Source: Biomphalaria glabrata (Eukaryota > Mollusca > Gastropoda > Planorbidae). From it: a DNA stretch of 64,000 nt. A program made the translations under genes and the position numbers. The notes beneath the pieces were generated by a model that made no database searches, was not told the origin of the DNA, and saw only the letters and a program-made list of their open reading frames with translations. Of the stretch, positions 10,670 through 21,800 are shown piece by piece. Numbering within the stretch: the stretch's first letter is position 1; every line of letters starts with the position of its first letter. The stretch is from the NCBI RefSeq assembly GCF_947242115.1, contig NC_074721.1:40487754-40551753 (forward strand), in the 5' to 3' direction.

Positions 10670-10850
10670 GGACCTCATTCACCAATCGTTAACAAACTGC
10701 ATTTAGTCACGTGATAATATTGATAAAACAACGGGAAAAAAACTATCACGTCATAGACATTGTGTATTAAAATTAGATCGTAATCTGTATAGAAGAGATA
10801 GAGAATCACGTGGCTAAATGTTGTTTGTTTACGATTGGTGAATGGGGTCC
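10670..10850 (-). mobile_element. TIR MITE, family T, copy 1
   Basis: About 180 bp with terminal inverted repeats: GGACCTCATTCACCAATCGT at the left, ACGATTGGTGAATGGGGTCC at the right. The interior holds several TCACGTG motifs. An oppositely oriented copy is at 14910-15092. No transposase is present. The superfamily is not clear because no target duplication could be fixed. Confidence 0.8.
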
Positions 10851-10949
10851 ATTTAGCTAACCAGCCATATAACAAAGCGGGCATTGGACTTTACAGTTAT
10901 CTTCGAGTCCATAGGAAATGAGAAATGTGCTCATCTTCGTCAACGAAGG

Positions 10950-11000
10950 AGGATATATATATATACAGAGAGAGATAGAGAGAGAGAGAGAGAGAGGGTC
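10950..11000. repeat. TA and GA microsatellite
   Basis: (AT)n followed by (AG)n. The flanking 10851-11216 holds nothing else I can name. Confidence 0.85.
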
Positions 11001-11216
11001 AAATATATAAATCTAATATAGAAATATACAAATATAAATCTCTACATTTATAAATAAGATTGTTACGAAAGCATGACAATCTCAAACTCGTACTTCTATT
11101 AGAAGTGTAATCTTGATGCATAGACTATGTCTATGTCTTGATGTCATTAATACACAATGTCAACCACAGTTAATATTATTCCATTTTTTTGTCTTTTCTT
11201 ACTTGTACAACACGCG

Positions 11217-11337
11217 TTTGCACCATTCGACTTTCGCACCATTAGACTTTCGCACCATTCGACTTTCGCACCATTCGACTTTCGCACCATTCGACTTTCG
11301 CACCATTCGACTTTCGCACCATTCGACTTTCGCACCA
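11217..11337. repeat. 16-bp minisatellite, about 7.5 units
   Basis: Tandem TTTCGCACCATTCGAC, one unit with ATTAGAC. Unrelated in sequence to the 16-bp array at 8822, but with the same period, so frames on both strands are again open by construction. Confidence 0.95.
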
Positions 11338-11502
11338 CGCTGCGCACGTAAACAGCTAAATGAAACGAAAAGTTAAATGGCCGCCATTTTAATGTTTCCA
11401 CCCACCACATAACGTAAGACAAAGCAGTTTTAATTCATTTAAAACGTTAGCGAAATCAGAAAGAGACAGCTGGAGAGCTCTCACAAAGGCAAAAATCTCC
11501 TT

Positions 11503-12180
11503 GTGAATAATAATAATAATAATCTTTATTACCCATACGGAAATTTGTCTTACAATTTGTGAATTACATCAAACAAAACATTATAATTATAGAAAGCCAA
11601 AATATACATTCACACCAGACTCACTCATAATTTGCATGTGAAAACTTTATATAAGAATGCTACTATTTAATGATTCAATCGCCAGAGGTACAACAGAGTT
11701 TCTTGTCTGTTTATCTTTGCTATCGATGTCTTTTATCTCTTGTGATGATAAAATCACAAAATCCTGACACAAAGGGTGATTTTTTATTTCTAGAATCTGT
11801 TTAGCTTTTTTTATGGATGTTTGTCTCAAACAGCTGCCCAAATGGGGTTTGTTTTTTTTTGCCAATGATTTTTACCAGCAGTATTTAGGATTCTATGAAG
11901 TTTATTTTTAAAGTTCCGATTGCCATACCAGGCAGAGGTATTAAAAATTAAAATTTTGCAGATGTGAACGTCAAGGCCTTTTCGCTAACATTAAACGAGG
12001 ACAGTTTTCTTAGTAGTCCTAATCTTTGCTGACCTTTTGTGCTGATATAATCAGTATTTTTCAGTAAAATTTGGTTTCTTGTCTAAGATAGTACCAAGGT
12101 ATTTAAAAGTTTGCACTATTTCAATAGTCTCTCCTGCGACAGAAACAATAACATTTTCCTTCTTTTCCCTACGAAAATCG
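11503..12180 (-). mobile_element. LINE family C, 3' part of reverse transcriptase ORF
   Basis: Read on the minus strand it gives, in more than one frame, pieces typical of the distal reverse transcriptase region: IEIVQTFKYLGTILDKK, then SAWYGNRNFKNKL, AGK, and a tail with TNIHKKA-like and TRNSVVPLAIE segments. The 3' UTR and (ATT)n tail lie at 11503-11660. Frame changes and stops show it is inactive. At 12180 it is abutted by a different LINE tail (family D). Confidence 0.75.
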
Positions 12181-12400
12181 ATAATAATAAGGATTGTCTT
12201 CGAGTCCGAGGATCAATGAGGAATGGCTACGCAGCCCCAACTGTGACCTACATATTTTTCCACAACTAGCGCAGATATAGCCATTGTCCGCCGGTGGTCG
12301 ATTTAGATTTTCTCCCCGCTGTCTACGTCTGTCTTCGGCCTTTGTGAGTGACCTCCAGCTGTCTCGTTCTGAAGCCGGAAACAACCAGGTGCTCTCTTCT
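12181..12400 (-). mobile_element. LINE family D 3' end with CCHH-type finger
   Basis: The minus-strand frame reads SERDSWRSLTKAEDRRRQRG and then YICASCGKICRSQLGLRSHS, a Cys-x2-Cys...His finger often found at the end of LINE ORFs. It stops near a TCGGACTCGAAGACAA motif and a TTATTATTAT tail. The same terminal motif is at 13803. Confidence 0.75.
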
Positions 12401-13079
12401 GTGTCATACGAATTGATTTACCGCCCTTGTAAATATTGCTACAGCATACAATTTGTTATTGCTGTTTTTTTTTTTAAGTTTTAAATTGGTATCTTGATAT
12501 TCACAGATGGCATCTAATGGACTTCACTTCACGTCTTCGCCTCGTAGCTGCTGAGCGGGTTCACCAGTATGTTACGTCATCTTGCATTAAATAGTTGCCT
12601 GCGTCAATGAACTTAAAACAAACAAGCAAAAAAATTGAAAAAAAAAAGTATTTGAAATTATCAGAGTGCGACGTCGTCAACTTTTAATCGAGCTTAAATG
12701 GATTAAAACTTCAAAGTCATGACTGTTCTACTGTGGTAAGGTAAGTAGGCTACTGTATACGTCTGCCCCGCTTGAATAAAAATGTACTATATACAATGCT
12801 CTGTTTGACTTCTGCTAACGTGTGGTATGTGTGACCCAGAAGCTTTAACCCCGAATCTCGCCTCGATCTGAGTTGTGTTTGCTGAGAGCCGAAAGGCGAT
12901 ACTAGTTTTTTAAAGAATCAACTTGATCGGAGAATGCGTGAGGGAGAAATAGCGTATGCAATTATTTAAGGGGAATAAACCCAACACATTTAGCCATATT
13001 TGCGAATACTGAAGGAATAGTTTCACTTGTTGGTATCAAACAAAATAATTAATTACCAGTAATAAATTAATTTATTGGC
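12401..13079. other. Unassigned sequence
   Basis: No gene recognised. Pyrimidine/purine runs only. Confidence 0.45.
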
Positions 13080-13215
13080 CACTCTTTTTTTATTGATTCA
13101 TGTCTTGTCTATGTCAATGAATAATTGTGTGAAGTTTCAACTTGATACGAAAATGGGTGTGGAAGAAATAACGTGTACGCACTTTTTACCAGACAGACAG
13201 ACACACAGCCAGACA
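13080..13215 (+). repeat. Dispersed repeat with CAGACAGACAGAC end
   Basis: Contains GTGTGAAGTTTCAACTTGAT, an AAAATGGGTGTGG-type block and a (CAGA)n end. A related segment in the opposite orientation is at 17585-17960 (CTGTCTGTCTGTCTCC, then ACCCATT and TTTGATACCAACAAA). Probably a non-coding mobile element; class unknown. Confidence 0.5.
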
Positions 13216-13534
13216 AGTGATCTGATATAAGCTTTGTAAAAAAAATCGCACTTAGCATGCTTTAAGCATGAAAGATGCGCTATATAAGAGAAATATAACA
13301 ATAAAATAATAAGAGTAAATTTTCATTGCGAGGTGCCCGAACAAATCTCACACAAAATTAAAACTACGATTAGGGAAAATCACTTTGACCCGTAGGTCTC
13401 TTAAGTACATGCACCACATTTTTAGACCTCGCTTCGAATCGAGCTCGCATTCACTTCTTTAAAGAATATTTTTTAAACTTACCTGTTCCAGTCTGATTTG
13501 GATCAGTGTGACTTTTTACTTTGTGTAGTGTACC

Positions 13535-13752
13535 ATATGTATCTGAGTGGCCAAGTGGTAAAGCCATTGTCTTCTGAACCAAGAGGTCTCGTGTTGGATT
13601 CCTTGTGAAGACTGGGATTTGTTTAATTTCGGGATCTTTAGGGCGCCTCTGAGTCTAATAGGTACCTAACATTAGTTGCGGAAAAGTAAAGGCGATTGGT
13701 CGTTGTGCTGGTTACAAGACACCCTCGTTAACCGTGGTCCACAGAATCAGAT
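13535..13752 (+). mobile_element. SINE family A copy
   Basis: tRNA-derived head with TGAGTGGCCAAGTGGTAAAG (box A) and an eroded box B, then the shared body GGGCGCCTCTGAGTC, GGTACCTAACATTAGTTG and CACCCTCGTTAACCGTGG. It ends before the TA microsatellite. Confidence 0.8.
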
Positions 13753-13755
13753 ATA

Positions 13756-13802
<47 letters not shown>
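13753..13802. repeat. TA microsatellite
   Basis: (TA)n between a SINE and a LINE tail. Confidence 0.95.
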
Positions 13803-13806
<4 letters not shown>

Positions 13807-13945
13807 ATAAGGCTTGTCTTCGAGTCCGAAGGTACTGCCCTGCCCAGCGTAGCTGTCGGACCATAAGAAGTTCCTTTATACTGTCCATACCTGCGTTCGC
13901 AAGGACATCGCTGTTTGTAGTGCGGTCCTGCCACCATATGTCCAT
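13803..13945 (-). mobile_element. LINE family D fragment
   Basis: The minus-strand frame reads DIWWQDRTTNSDVLANAGMD and then MVRQLRWAGQYLRT, a signature of LINE ORF2 downstream of the reverse transcriptase core. It then jumps directly to the terminal CTTCGGACTCGAAGACAAGC motif, so an internal part is missing. Confidence 0.75.
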
Positions 13946-14039
13946 GATATATATATATTAGAAGTACAACAGACCTCTATCGGGTATTTTTAGAAGCATT
14001 AGAAGTACAGCGGACTTCTGTTTATTGAAATATACTTCT

Positions 14040-14122
14040 ACCTTTTACTCTGCTTATTAGAAACATATCGAAAAATGCTTCCACCAGAATGTGGTAAATA
14101 ATTACGGAGAGAAAGAGTTAAG
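14040..14122 (-). mobile_element. TTAA MITE, eroded copy
   Basis: The right half (CCACCAGAATGTGGTAAATA, then ATTACGGAGAGAAAGAGTTAA) matches the TTAA MITEs at 18057, 18739 and 23138. The left half is diverged. 14123-14909 shows nothing else identifiable. Confidence 0.6.
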
Positions 14123-14909
14123 CTTTATTCACTTTCATTCTTTTGTGACACTAAATTTTCTTTACTACATCAGCCTCGTTTTGAAGTCTCACATTTCACG
14201 GACATTGTTTATTTTTCTTGCATTAGATGTTAAAGTACGGTTGTTTTTGGAGATCTAAAACAGAGTGCACATAACACATCTGCAGATTCCGGTTTTAAAT
14301 TTACCTTGTAACCCAGGACGCACACCCCACCCTCCTTTCAACCAGATTCCCCTTCTTATAGGTCTTAAATCTAAAATGGTGTTTCCCAATGAAGCTTAAG
14401 TGGCATTTTACGTCTCGAGAGACGATCTTTTCCTTTTACAACTTCTTGTGTGACTAAAGAGGCCAATCCTTGATACACAACTGCGATTGCAGGTTGGGCA
14501 TATATTCTTCTTATTATGTTGTTATTATGTTATTGTTGTTATTATGTTGTTTTGTTATGTTATTATTGTAGTAACTCCAGTGGCGGACTGAAAGGGTTAA
14601 TGTGTGTGCGGCCTACTGATTCACACGACTCATGCCAATCACACAGGTCAAGGGCTGTTGAATTAGGGGACAGTACTGCTAGTGCACGCACGTATGACCT
14701 GTGCTGAGGTCATGTGACAGATAGCCTTTACGGTAGAGAGACACAGTGTGAAAAGAAAGGAGTCAGAAGAGTCCAGGACAGCAAGCAGTAAGGACTGTGT
14801 GCTGCAAAGCGAGTCCTCGCGAATGTAGCTGTACGAGCTACAGAGACTTGTAGTGATTAGTTAGGCAGTTCTGTTTTGTAGCAAAGCATTTGAAATTACT
14901 GTAGCCAAT

Positions 14910-15092
14910 GGACCTCATTCACCAATCGTAAACAAACAACATTTTGCCACTTGGTTCTCTATCTCTTCTATACAAATTACGATCTAATTTTAATACACAG
15001 TGGCTGTCACGTGACCGTTTATTTCGTTGTTTTATCAATATGATCACGTGACTAAATATTGTTTGTTGTTTACGATTGGTGAATGAGGTCCA
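14910..15092 (+). mobile_element. TIR MITE, family T, copy 2
   Basis: Terminal inverted repeats GGACCTCATTCACCAATCGT and ACGATTGGTGAATGAGGTCC. The interior is homologous to 10670-10850 read on the other strand. Flanked by CAAT and ATTG, which extends the palindrome. Confidence 0.8.
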
Positions 15093-15355
15093 TTGTGTTT
15101 ATTGGCTGTTGTTGATGTAATTTGTCTTAAAACCGCCACATTGTTTATTGAAGCTCTTGTTGTCGAGTTAATGTATTTGATGTGCTGCTTTGTGTTTAGC
15201 AGAGTTTACAGAAGGCCTGGTTGAGAAGATCGTAACATTATTACATTGTTGCTATGTTGTTGTTGTGTAGTTATTGTTATATTAGTGTTGGTCAGGGCAT
15301 GATTAGATACACTAAGTTTATAGTTGATAAACAGTAGGTCCTAATATAAACATTC

Positions 15356-15537
15356 TCTCACTCCCCATTGATCTCAGACAGACAACATGCTACACCACTT
15401 TTAAGAAGAACATTAAGACCTATCTGTTTAAAACTTTTTTAGATTAACTGTCATTTTAGCTGAAGTGTTTGTGTTTGTTATGTTGTTACAGCGCCTTGAG
15501 CCTACATTTTGTTTGTTAACAGCGCTTTATAAATAAA

Positions 15538-15570
<33 letters not shown>

Positions 15571-15572
15571 TG
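15356..15572 (+). mobile_element. LINE family A 3' end
   Basis: Nearly identical to the last 200 bases of 2416-2893, starting in the TCACTCCCCATTGATCTCAG (NSLP-LR) segment and ending in (ATT)n. The closeness of the two copies suggests fairly recent activity. Confidence 0.85.
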
Positions 15573-15895
15573 GCAGATACTTGGCCTGACTTCCAGCTGC
15601 ATTTCCCCTGATAGCAATTTATCGTCTTATCGATTAAAAAATAATAACTAAATTGCTATGCAGGTTTCTAGATACCAATCTCCAAACAAACAAACAAATT
15701 GTAAAAACAGCACTAATAATGACGCAAATGATGCACATAACAAATACCTATACATTGCTACAAAGTAAAGTTCCATCTATTTATAAGCTATGAAGCATAG
15801 TTTATATATATATTAGCCACTTAGCAGAGTTCACCAATTTATAAGCTTTGCAGCTACCAAAAGATTTCAACACTCCAAACTCTTGTAATGAAAAG

Positions 15896-18800
15896 ATGAC
15901 AGACTCCTGTGCTCCTACTCTACTAGATAGGCTGCTCAACTTTACATTGGCGTATCTCTGGGTGGGGCCACTGGTGACAGTGTACTGGTACAACTCCTGG
16001 AGCCTACCTGATAATTATCTCTTCCCCTCCCACCCTGTGACATCATCTTGGATCTCTGGGGCCATTGGCTACACCATTTTCTTCCTGGGATACCTTCTGC
16101 AGGACCCGATGTCGGCGTTCACAGTCCGACAGAACAAACTGGTCCAGGGCGTCATCCTCGAGGTGTACACCTATGTCATGTGTTGGGGCAACGTCAACCA
16201 GTGGCGTTGTGTCTGGGTGCTGTTGGACGAGTACACGGGAGTGTTCTTGCTCAACGCCGCCCTAACGACCGTCTTCGCCTCACTTCTGCTGCTGCTCTTG
16301 CGTGCTCACCGCACCATTGCGTCAACGCCATCGACAGTCCGAATGGACATTCCAGTCAAAGACCATTTTAAAATGAATACTCTGTTTGACATTTCGGTAA
16401 GTGTGCAGACCGTTTTGACATGAGAATATCTTTTGACATTTCGTCAATACAATGACCAAATTGACATGAATATATCTTTTGACATTTCGTGAGGTACAAT
16501 GACCACTTTGACATGAATATATCTTTTGACATTTCGTCAATACAATGACCAAATTGACATGAATATATCTTTTGACATTTCGTCAATACAATGACCAAAT
16601 TGACATGAATATATCTTTTGACATTTCGTCAATACAATGACCAAATTGACATGAATATATCTTTTGACATTTCGTCAATACAATGACCACTTTTATATGA
16701 ATATTTTTTTTACATTTTTAATAAGTAGACTGATCTTTAAAAAAAATATTATGCACATTTTGATAAATACACTGACCTTTTAAAAATAATTACAGTTTGA
16801 CGTTTCGGTAAATAGACTTCTTAATTTGGTATATCAGATATGCAAGTGCTTATTTAAGCAATTCTGTTAACCTGTAAACTACTTTAAGAAAGAGATCCAT
16901 AATGGACTCGAGGAGCGTGCTAGTCTGTCCCACGAAACTTCTGCACAGAGTGAATAGGGTTAGAGTCCATTGAACCAAGACAAATTGTCATTGAAGGCCT
17001 GAACACTGACCTGCAACGTCACAACCTGTGGGCAGTGGAGACTAATAGCTCACTAATTTATAAATATTATATGTCCAGTTACTTTCTGAGAGTAACGCCA
17101 TACTCCCCAGTGCTGTTGATTCCCTGGGAGTTACACCGCACCGGATAGGCCTACTCGTATGTGTAATTACATTAACATTAATTCATTTCTCTTTCATTAA
17201 ATTCTCAAAAAGATAGTAAGGATCTCCACTAAATTTCTACTTAAGCCTTCCGTTTGCTTAAATCCGGCCCTGTGAGAGTATGTATAAGGTGTCTTCTTAC
17301 TACCTCATATAAATATCTAGATGTTTCTATATCTCCAGGGAGGTTACTGGTTTAAAGCGGCAGACGCCATCTTTACCGCCATTTTCGTGGATTCCGTGGG
17401 TATAGCTGTATGGCGAGGAGTCTGGGAAGTGATGGACCTGGCTTTGACGCCTGACGACAAAACTATGAGCGGCGTTTGGAGCCTGGTGATCAGTTATAGC
17501 CTCGCCATTTTATTATGTTTAACACAGGTAGGAATAATGAAAAGAATTCTTGTTAGATGTAAATACATCTGTCCAAAGCTTATATCAACTCACTCTGTCT
17601 GTCTGTCTCCCTGTCTGTCTGATAAAAAGTTTGCCCACGCTATTTCTCCTATACCCATTCTCGAATCAAGTTAATGTCATGTAATTACTGGTAATTGATT
17701 AGTTTGTTTGATACCAACAAAGGGAATTAATCTTTGAGTATTTACAGACACAGACTAAATATGTAGGGTTTGGTCAGCTGAGATAATTGAACACGTAATT
17801 CTCCTAACACCCATTGTCCGATCAAATAAACTATGTATTATTAATCCTAACAAAACATGAATCAACTAAAAAATTAACCAAATAGTAATTGGTAATTAAT
17901 TATTCTGTTTGATATCAAATTGGGGAAACAACTTCTACATTATTAATATATATATAGTTGTAGGTGCGGAGTTCTTTCTCTTACATAAGCTTTGTTGATT
18001 GTTTATTTTTTTTTTTTTTTTTTTGCCTGTTACTATTTACATGTTGTATTAGTTCATTAACCCTTTCTCTCCTAACTGACGATACCAGCGTTGATTCCAC
18101 CAGAATGTGGTCAATAATTACGGAGAGAAAGAGTTAAATGACTACCATAGATGTTGAAAAACAGCAGAAGTGAATGCTAGGAAATTAATATGATTTGAGG
18201 AATAACTGCATCAAAATTGGACAGAGGACATTAAATCATAGAGTTAATTAACTCTTTCTCTCCTAATTGACGATACCATCGTTGATTTGACCTTATTAAA
18301 TTAATGTTTAATTTAATAAACTTGACTTTGTGTTCTATAAAAAGAGCATGCATTCCCCTTTAACTCTAGACCAACTAAAACACTTTCTGATAACAAACGG
18401 AAAAGTTATTGAAGCTTAATCATGAAAGGGGAGTTAAATAGTAAAGAGCAAAATGAAAAAATTTCATCGAAACGTGAAAAAATAATTACGGAGAGAAAGA
18501 GTTAATAAACATTGCGGTGACTATGACATTGGGAAATGGTTGGCAAGGGAAAAACAGGTGTATTAATTGCTAATGACATTATAAGTGCTGGGGAGCGTGA
18601 CGACCAGACGATAAGACCTAATGTGTCATGACATTGTACCAGGACAGTGCGTACAATGCGCCCGGAAGAGAGTCACAAACAAACAGCCAAAAATAAACAT
18701 GTTGTCGCTTTCAGGTTAGGGTTTCTTTTCTTTTTCTTTTAACTCTCTCTCTCTCCGTAATTATTTACCACATTCTGGTGGAATCAACGCTGGTATCGTC

Positions 18801-21800
18801 AGTTAGGAGAGAAAGAGTTAAAGCTGCGCCGCCACAGTCCTAGGCGTATTAAAAGACCAAAAGAAATGTATTTTCTTCAACCTGTAGGCAGAGTTTAATG
18901 AAGGAGACAAGGGGGGCCCCCCGGGCGCCACCCTTAGTGGGGGGGGGCGCCATACCCAGACTATATTTCTATGTGATGTTCATGGAAAATGTGTGTGTGG
19001 GGCGCCAATATATTGCCTTGCCCCGGGCGCACGTTTTGCCTCTGCCTGTAGCGTTAAGATGGGATTTAGAGCTTTGCTTTCTATTATTGTTAAACTGCAT
19101 GAGGCTCAAGGTTTCCATTAGCTGAAGTTCATTAACAATGCGAATATAAATAGGAAATACACAAATTAGTTTCAAATAAAAAATGAGCAATTTTAGTGAC
19201 TAATCATTGAACAGGGAAGTTATTGAAAGTTTTAAAAATAATATATTATTTAATAACAATGAGAAAAAATAATTGTTATGCTTAATCTTTAAAGTTGTTT
19301 TTTTACATAGTTTTTTTAAATAATACTTTTAAAATTTACGACGTGTTAGTAGGCAGGTAGCATGGCCCTGCGTGAAGGAAAAACCATCATAGAAAGAAAG
19401 TTCATTTGGACCTCTTAGCCTGTATTCAATGTCGTGAGACTTCATGACTGAGTGATGTACATTTTTTTTTGCGTTGATTAGCCAACTTTGTGTTACATAA
19501 AAAGAGTTACAATAGGAATTAAAGTTTGTGGGTAAAGGCGCCACCAATAACATGTAATATTTAATACGTAATATTGTTTATTGTTAAAAAACTAATTGTC
19601 GCCCCTACTGCCTTACATTACATCAATGTTTTCTAATTTTAACCTCTCTCATTCCTCTTTGTCGATAACATTGTCAATGGACCCATTAAATGACGGGGAG
19701 GGAAAGGAGCAAAAACAAATGGGAATGCCATCAAACGTCCATGCTAACCGGTAGAATGATTAAAGAGGTATTGAAGTCTATACCATTGGTACGTAGTATG
19801 AAATAAAAAATTAGTTCTAGTGTTTTGCAGATGGTATTTAGTACAGTGTATAGTGTAAAGTTTTGATATTCTTGTTGAATCTAAAAAAAAAAAAAAAGTA
19901 ATTTAAAAAAAAAAGAGGTATTCGGGCATCTGTATCAAGCTTTTGTCACTTTATTTTTTAACGTTGTCTGTATTTTTTTTAAAATTCTTATGTCGCGGCC
20001 CGGCCGTCCATTTGGTACCGGCCCACTGGGAATTTGCCCAGTTGTCCGTATAGCCAGTCCGCCCCAGGTGGAAGTCAATCAATAAATGCTCTATTGACTT
20101 AACTCGTCCATCGCACGTTTCTCCACTACTAGCGATGTCCGGGAAGAGAGGCGCTGGGGAAATATTCAGAAAATAGACTCCCGTAGGGGTGCCTAAGGGG
20201 TTGCGAGAGCATCCTCATTGCACTGCGCGGAGTTGTAAAAAAGCTCCCACAACCTTGTCGCTATCCAGGCGCTGTTCCTCAAGTGGCCGTTACATAAATG
20301 GCGTGTCCCGCACGATTAGCCTGGTAATGAAATCTAAATCATAGAATTATAGAAAAGGAAAGTGGCGGGGGTCTTAGTGTATGCGGTCTCTTGCCGCGAG
20401 TCTGACCCACCCGTCAGACAGAACAGTGCACACTGTTCTCATTCAAGCCGGTGAGAGGGAGCTCTTGTTCACTTTTGCTGGTCTAGAGTTCCAAGAGCCG
20501 AGGGCTCAACTCTACCTGATAGTTGAAGAAGAAGAAGAAAGAAGAAAGTCTGACTACAATAAAGATCTACAGTCTAAAGCTGCATTTTATTATTTGCTGT
20601 GTCTCACAGCACGCTTGCTAAATGTAAAACTTCCAAAAAAAAAAGGCTTATTTGGCAGTATCAATTAATCATTTTATGTGCATGAAAAAAACAAAGGAAG
20701 GTAATTACTCCTTAGCTCAGATCGAGGCCAAAGATGACGCAGGTGTTCAGGGAAAAAGTTCAGTTTGTTAAGACGGTGTTCATTTTCAACGATGACTTTT
20801 TTCCTCTTTCTCTTTTTTCCTCTTTCTCTTTCTCTTTTTTCCTCTTTCTCTTTCTCTTTTTTCCTATTTCAGGACTTAGTGAAGAAGATCTCAATTCGCC
20901 TAGAAACTAGACACTGGCTTGTTGCTTTGGCTTTTGAAGATTGTGTAACACTGCTTCACTCCACTGTGACAGTCTGTCACTGGCGAGGTATGATTGACAG
21001 ATTGCTAGTGTGAGAGGTTATCCCCCCTCCTCCCCGTTAACCTAATTATAGACCCCAGGTGATTTAGATTTCCTAACACAAACACTGTGGTCTAGGTCAT
21101 GCAAACCCAATTAATGTTATCACTAGTATGATAAAAAGATATAGCTTCATTCTCAAAGTGTATGTTGTAATGTAGTTCTAGAGCAGGTGTTCTCAACCTG
21201 TGGGTCGCGACCCCTTTTGGGGTCGATTGACGATTTGCCAGGGGTCGTCTATACCATCGTCTATACCATCGAAAATAGGGATTGTTATTGTCTACTCTTC
21301 TATTGCTGTGTGTGTGTGTAAGGGGGGGGGGTCGCGGCAAAGTGAGGAATTGTAAAAAGGGGTCGCCGAGCTTAAAAGGCTGAGAACCGCAGTTCTAGAG
21401 GCTAACAGCAGAACTGCAGAATAGGATCCTAGCCTATAAAAGGATTATACATATCACTCACAAATACCTCACCACATATGAGGAGATTCGGAACTGGATC
21501 ACAATGGCAGGTGGGCCCAGTGATGGCCAAATGTCCTCAAGACTTGCAAAGACCTTCCTTCAGGGAACAGTACCAGGACAAAAAAAGGAAAAGGCCGACA
21601 AAGAAAGTGATGAGAAGACGTCAAAAAGTGGACAGGCCTGTCACTGGAAGGCTAAAACAGAGAGGAATGGAGGAAGACGGTCGACGGATCATGTGTGATG
21701 CCCCAAAGGTTCAACAAACTAAGGAAAGCGTAAAGATAATGGTTAATTAATATAAAAATGTTAATTGCCAAGCTTATAAATCAAGGAACTGTGAAAGAAA

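Noticed and set aside
15848-15895. Upstream start for the membrane protein gene
   Set aside because: The codon at 15848 is TTG, not ATG. The first in-frame ATG is at 15896, though an unseen 5' exon could add residues.
19637-19715. Older relative of the TTAA MITE
   Set aside because: TTAACCTCTCTC and a GGGGAGGGAAAGG end are suggestive, but the interior does not align well enough and the right TTAA is missing.
20381-20668. 95-codon open frame in intron 2
   Set aside because: No domain, no splice sites in frame, and the flanking exons join in phase without it.
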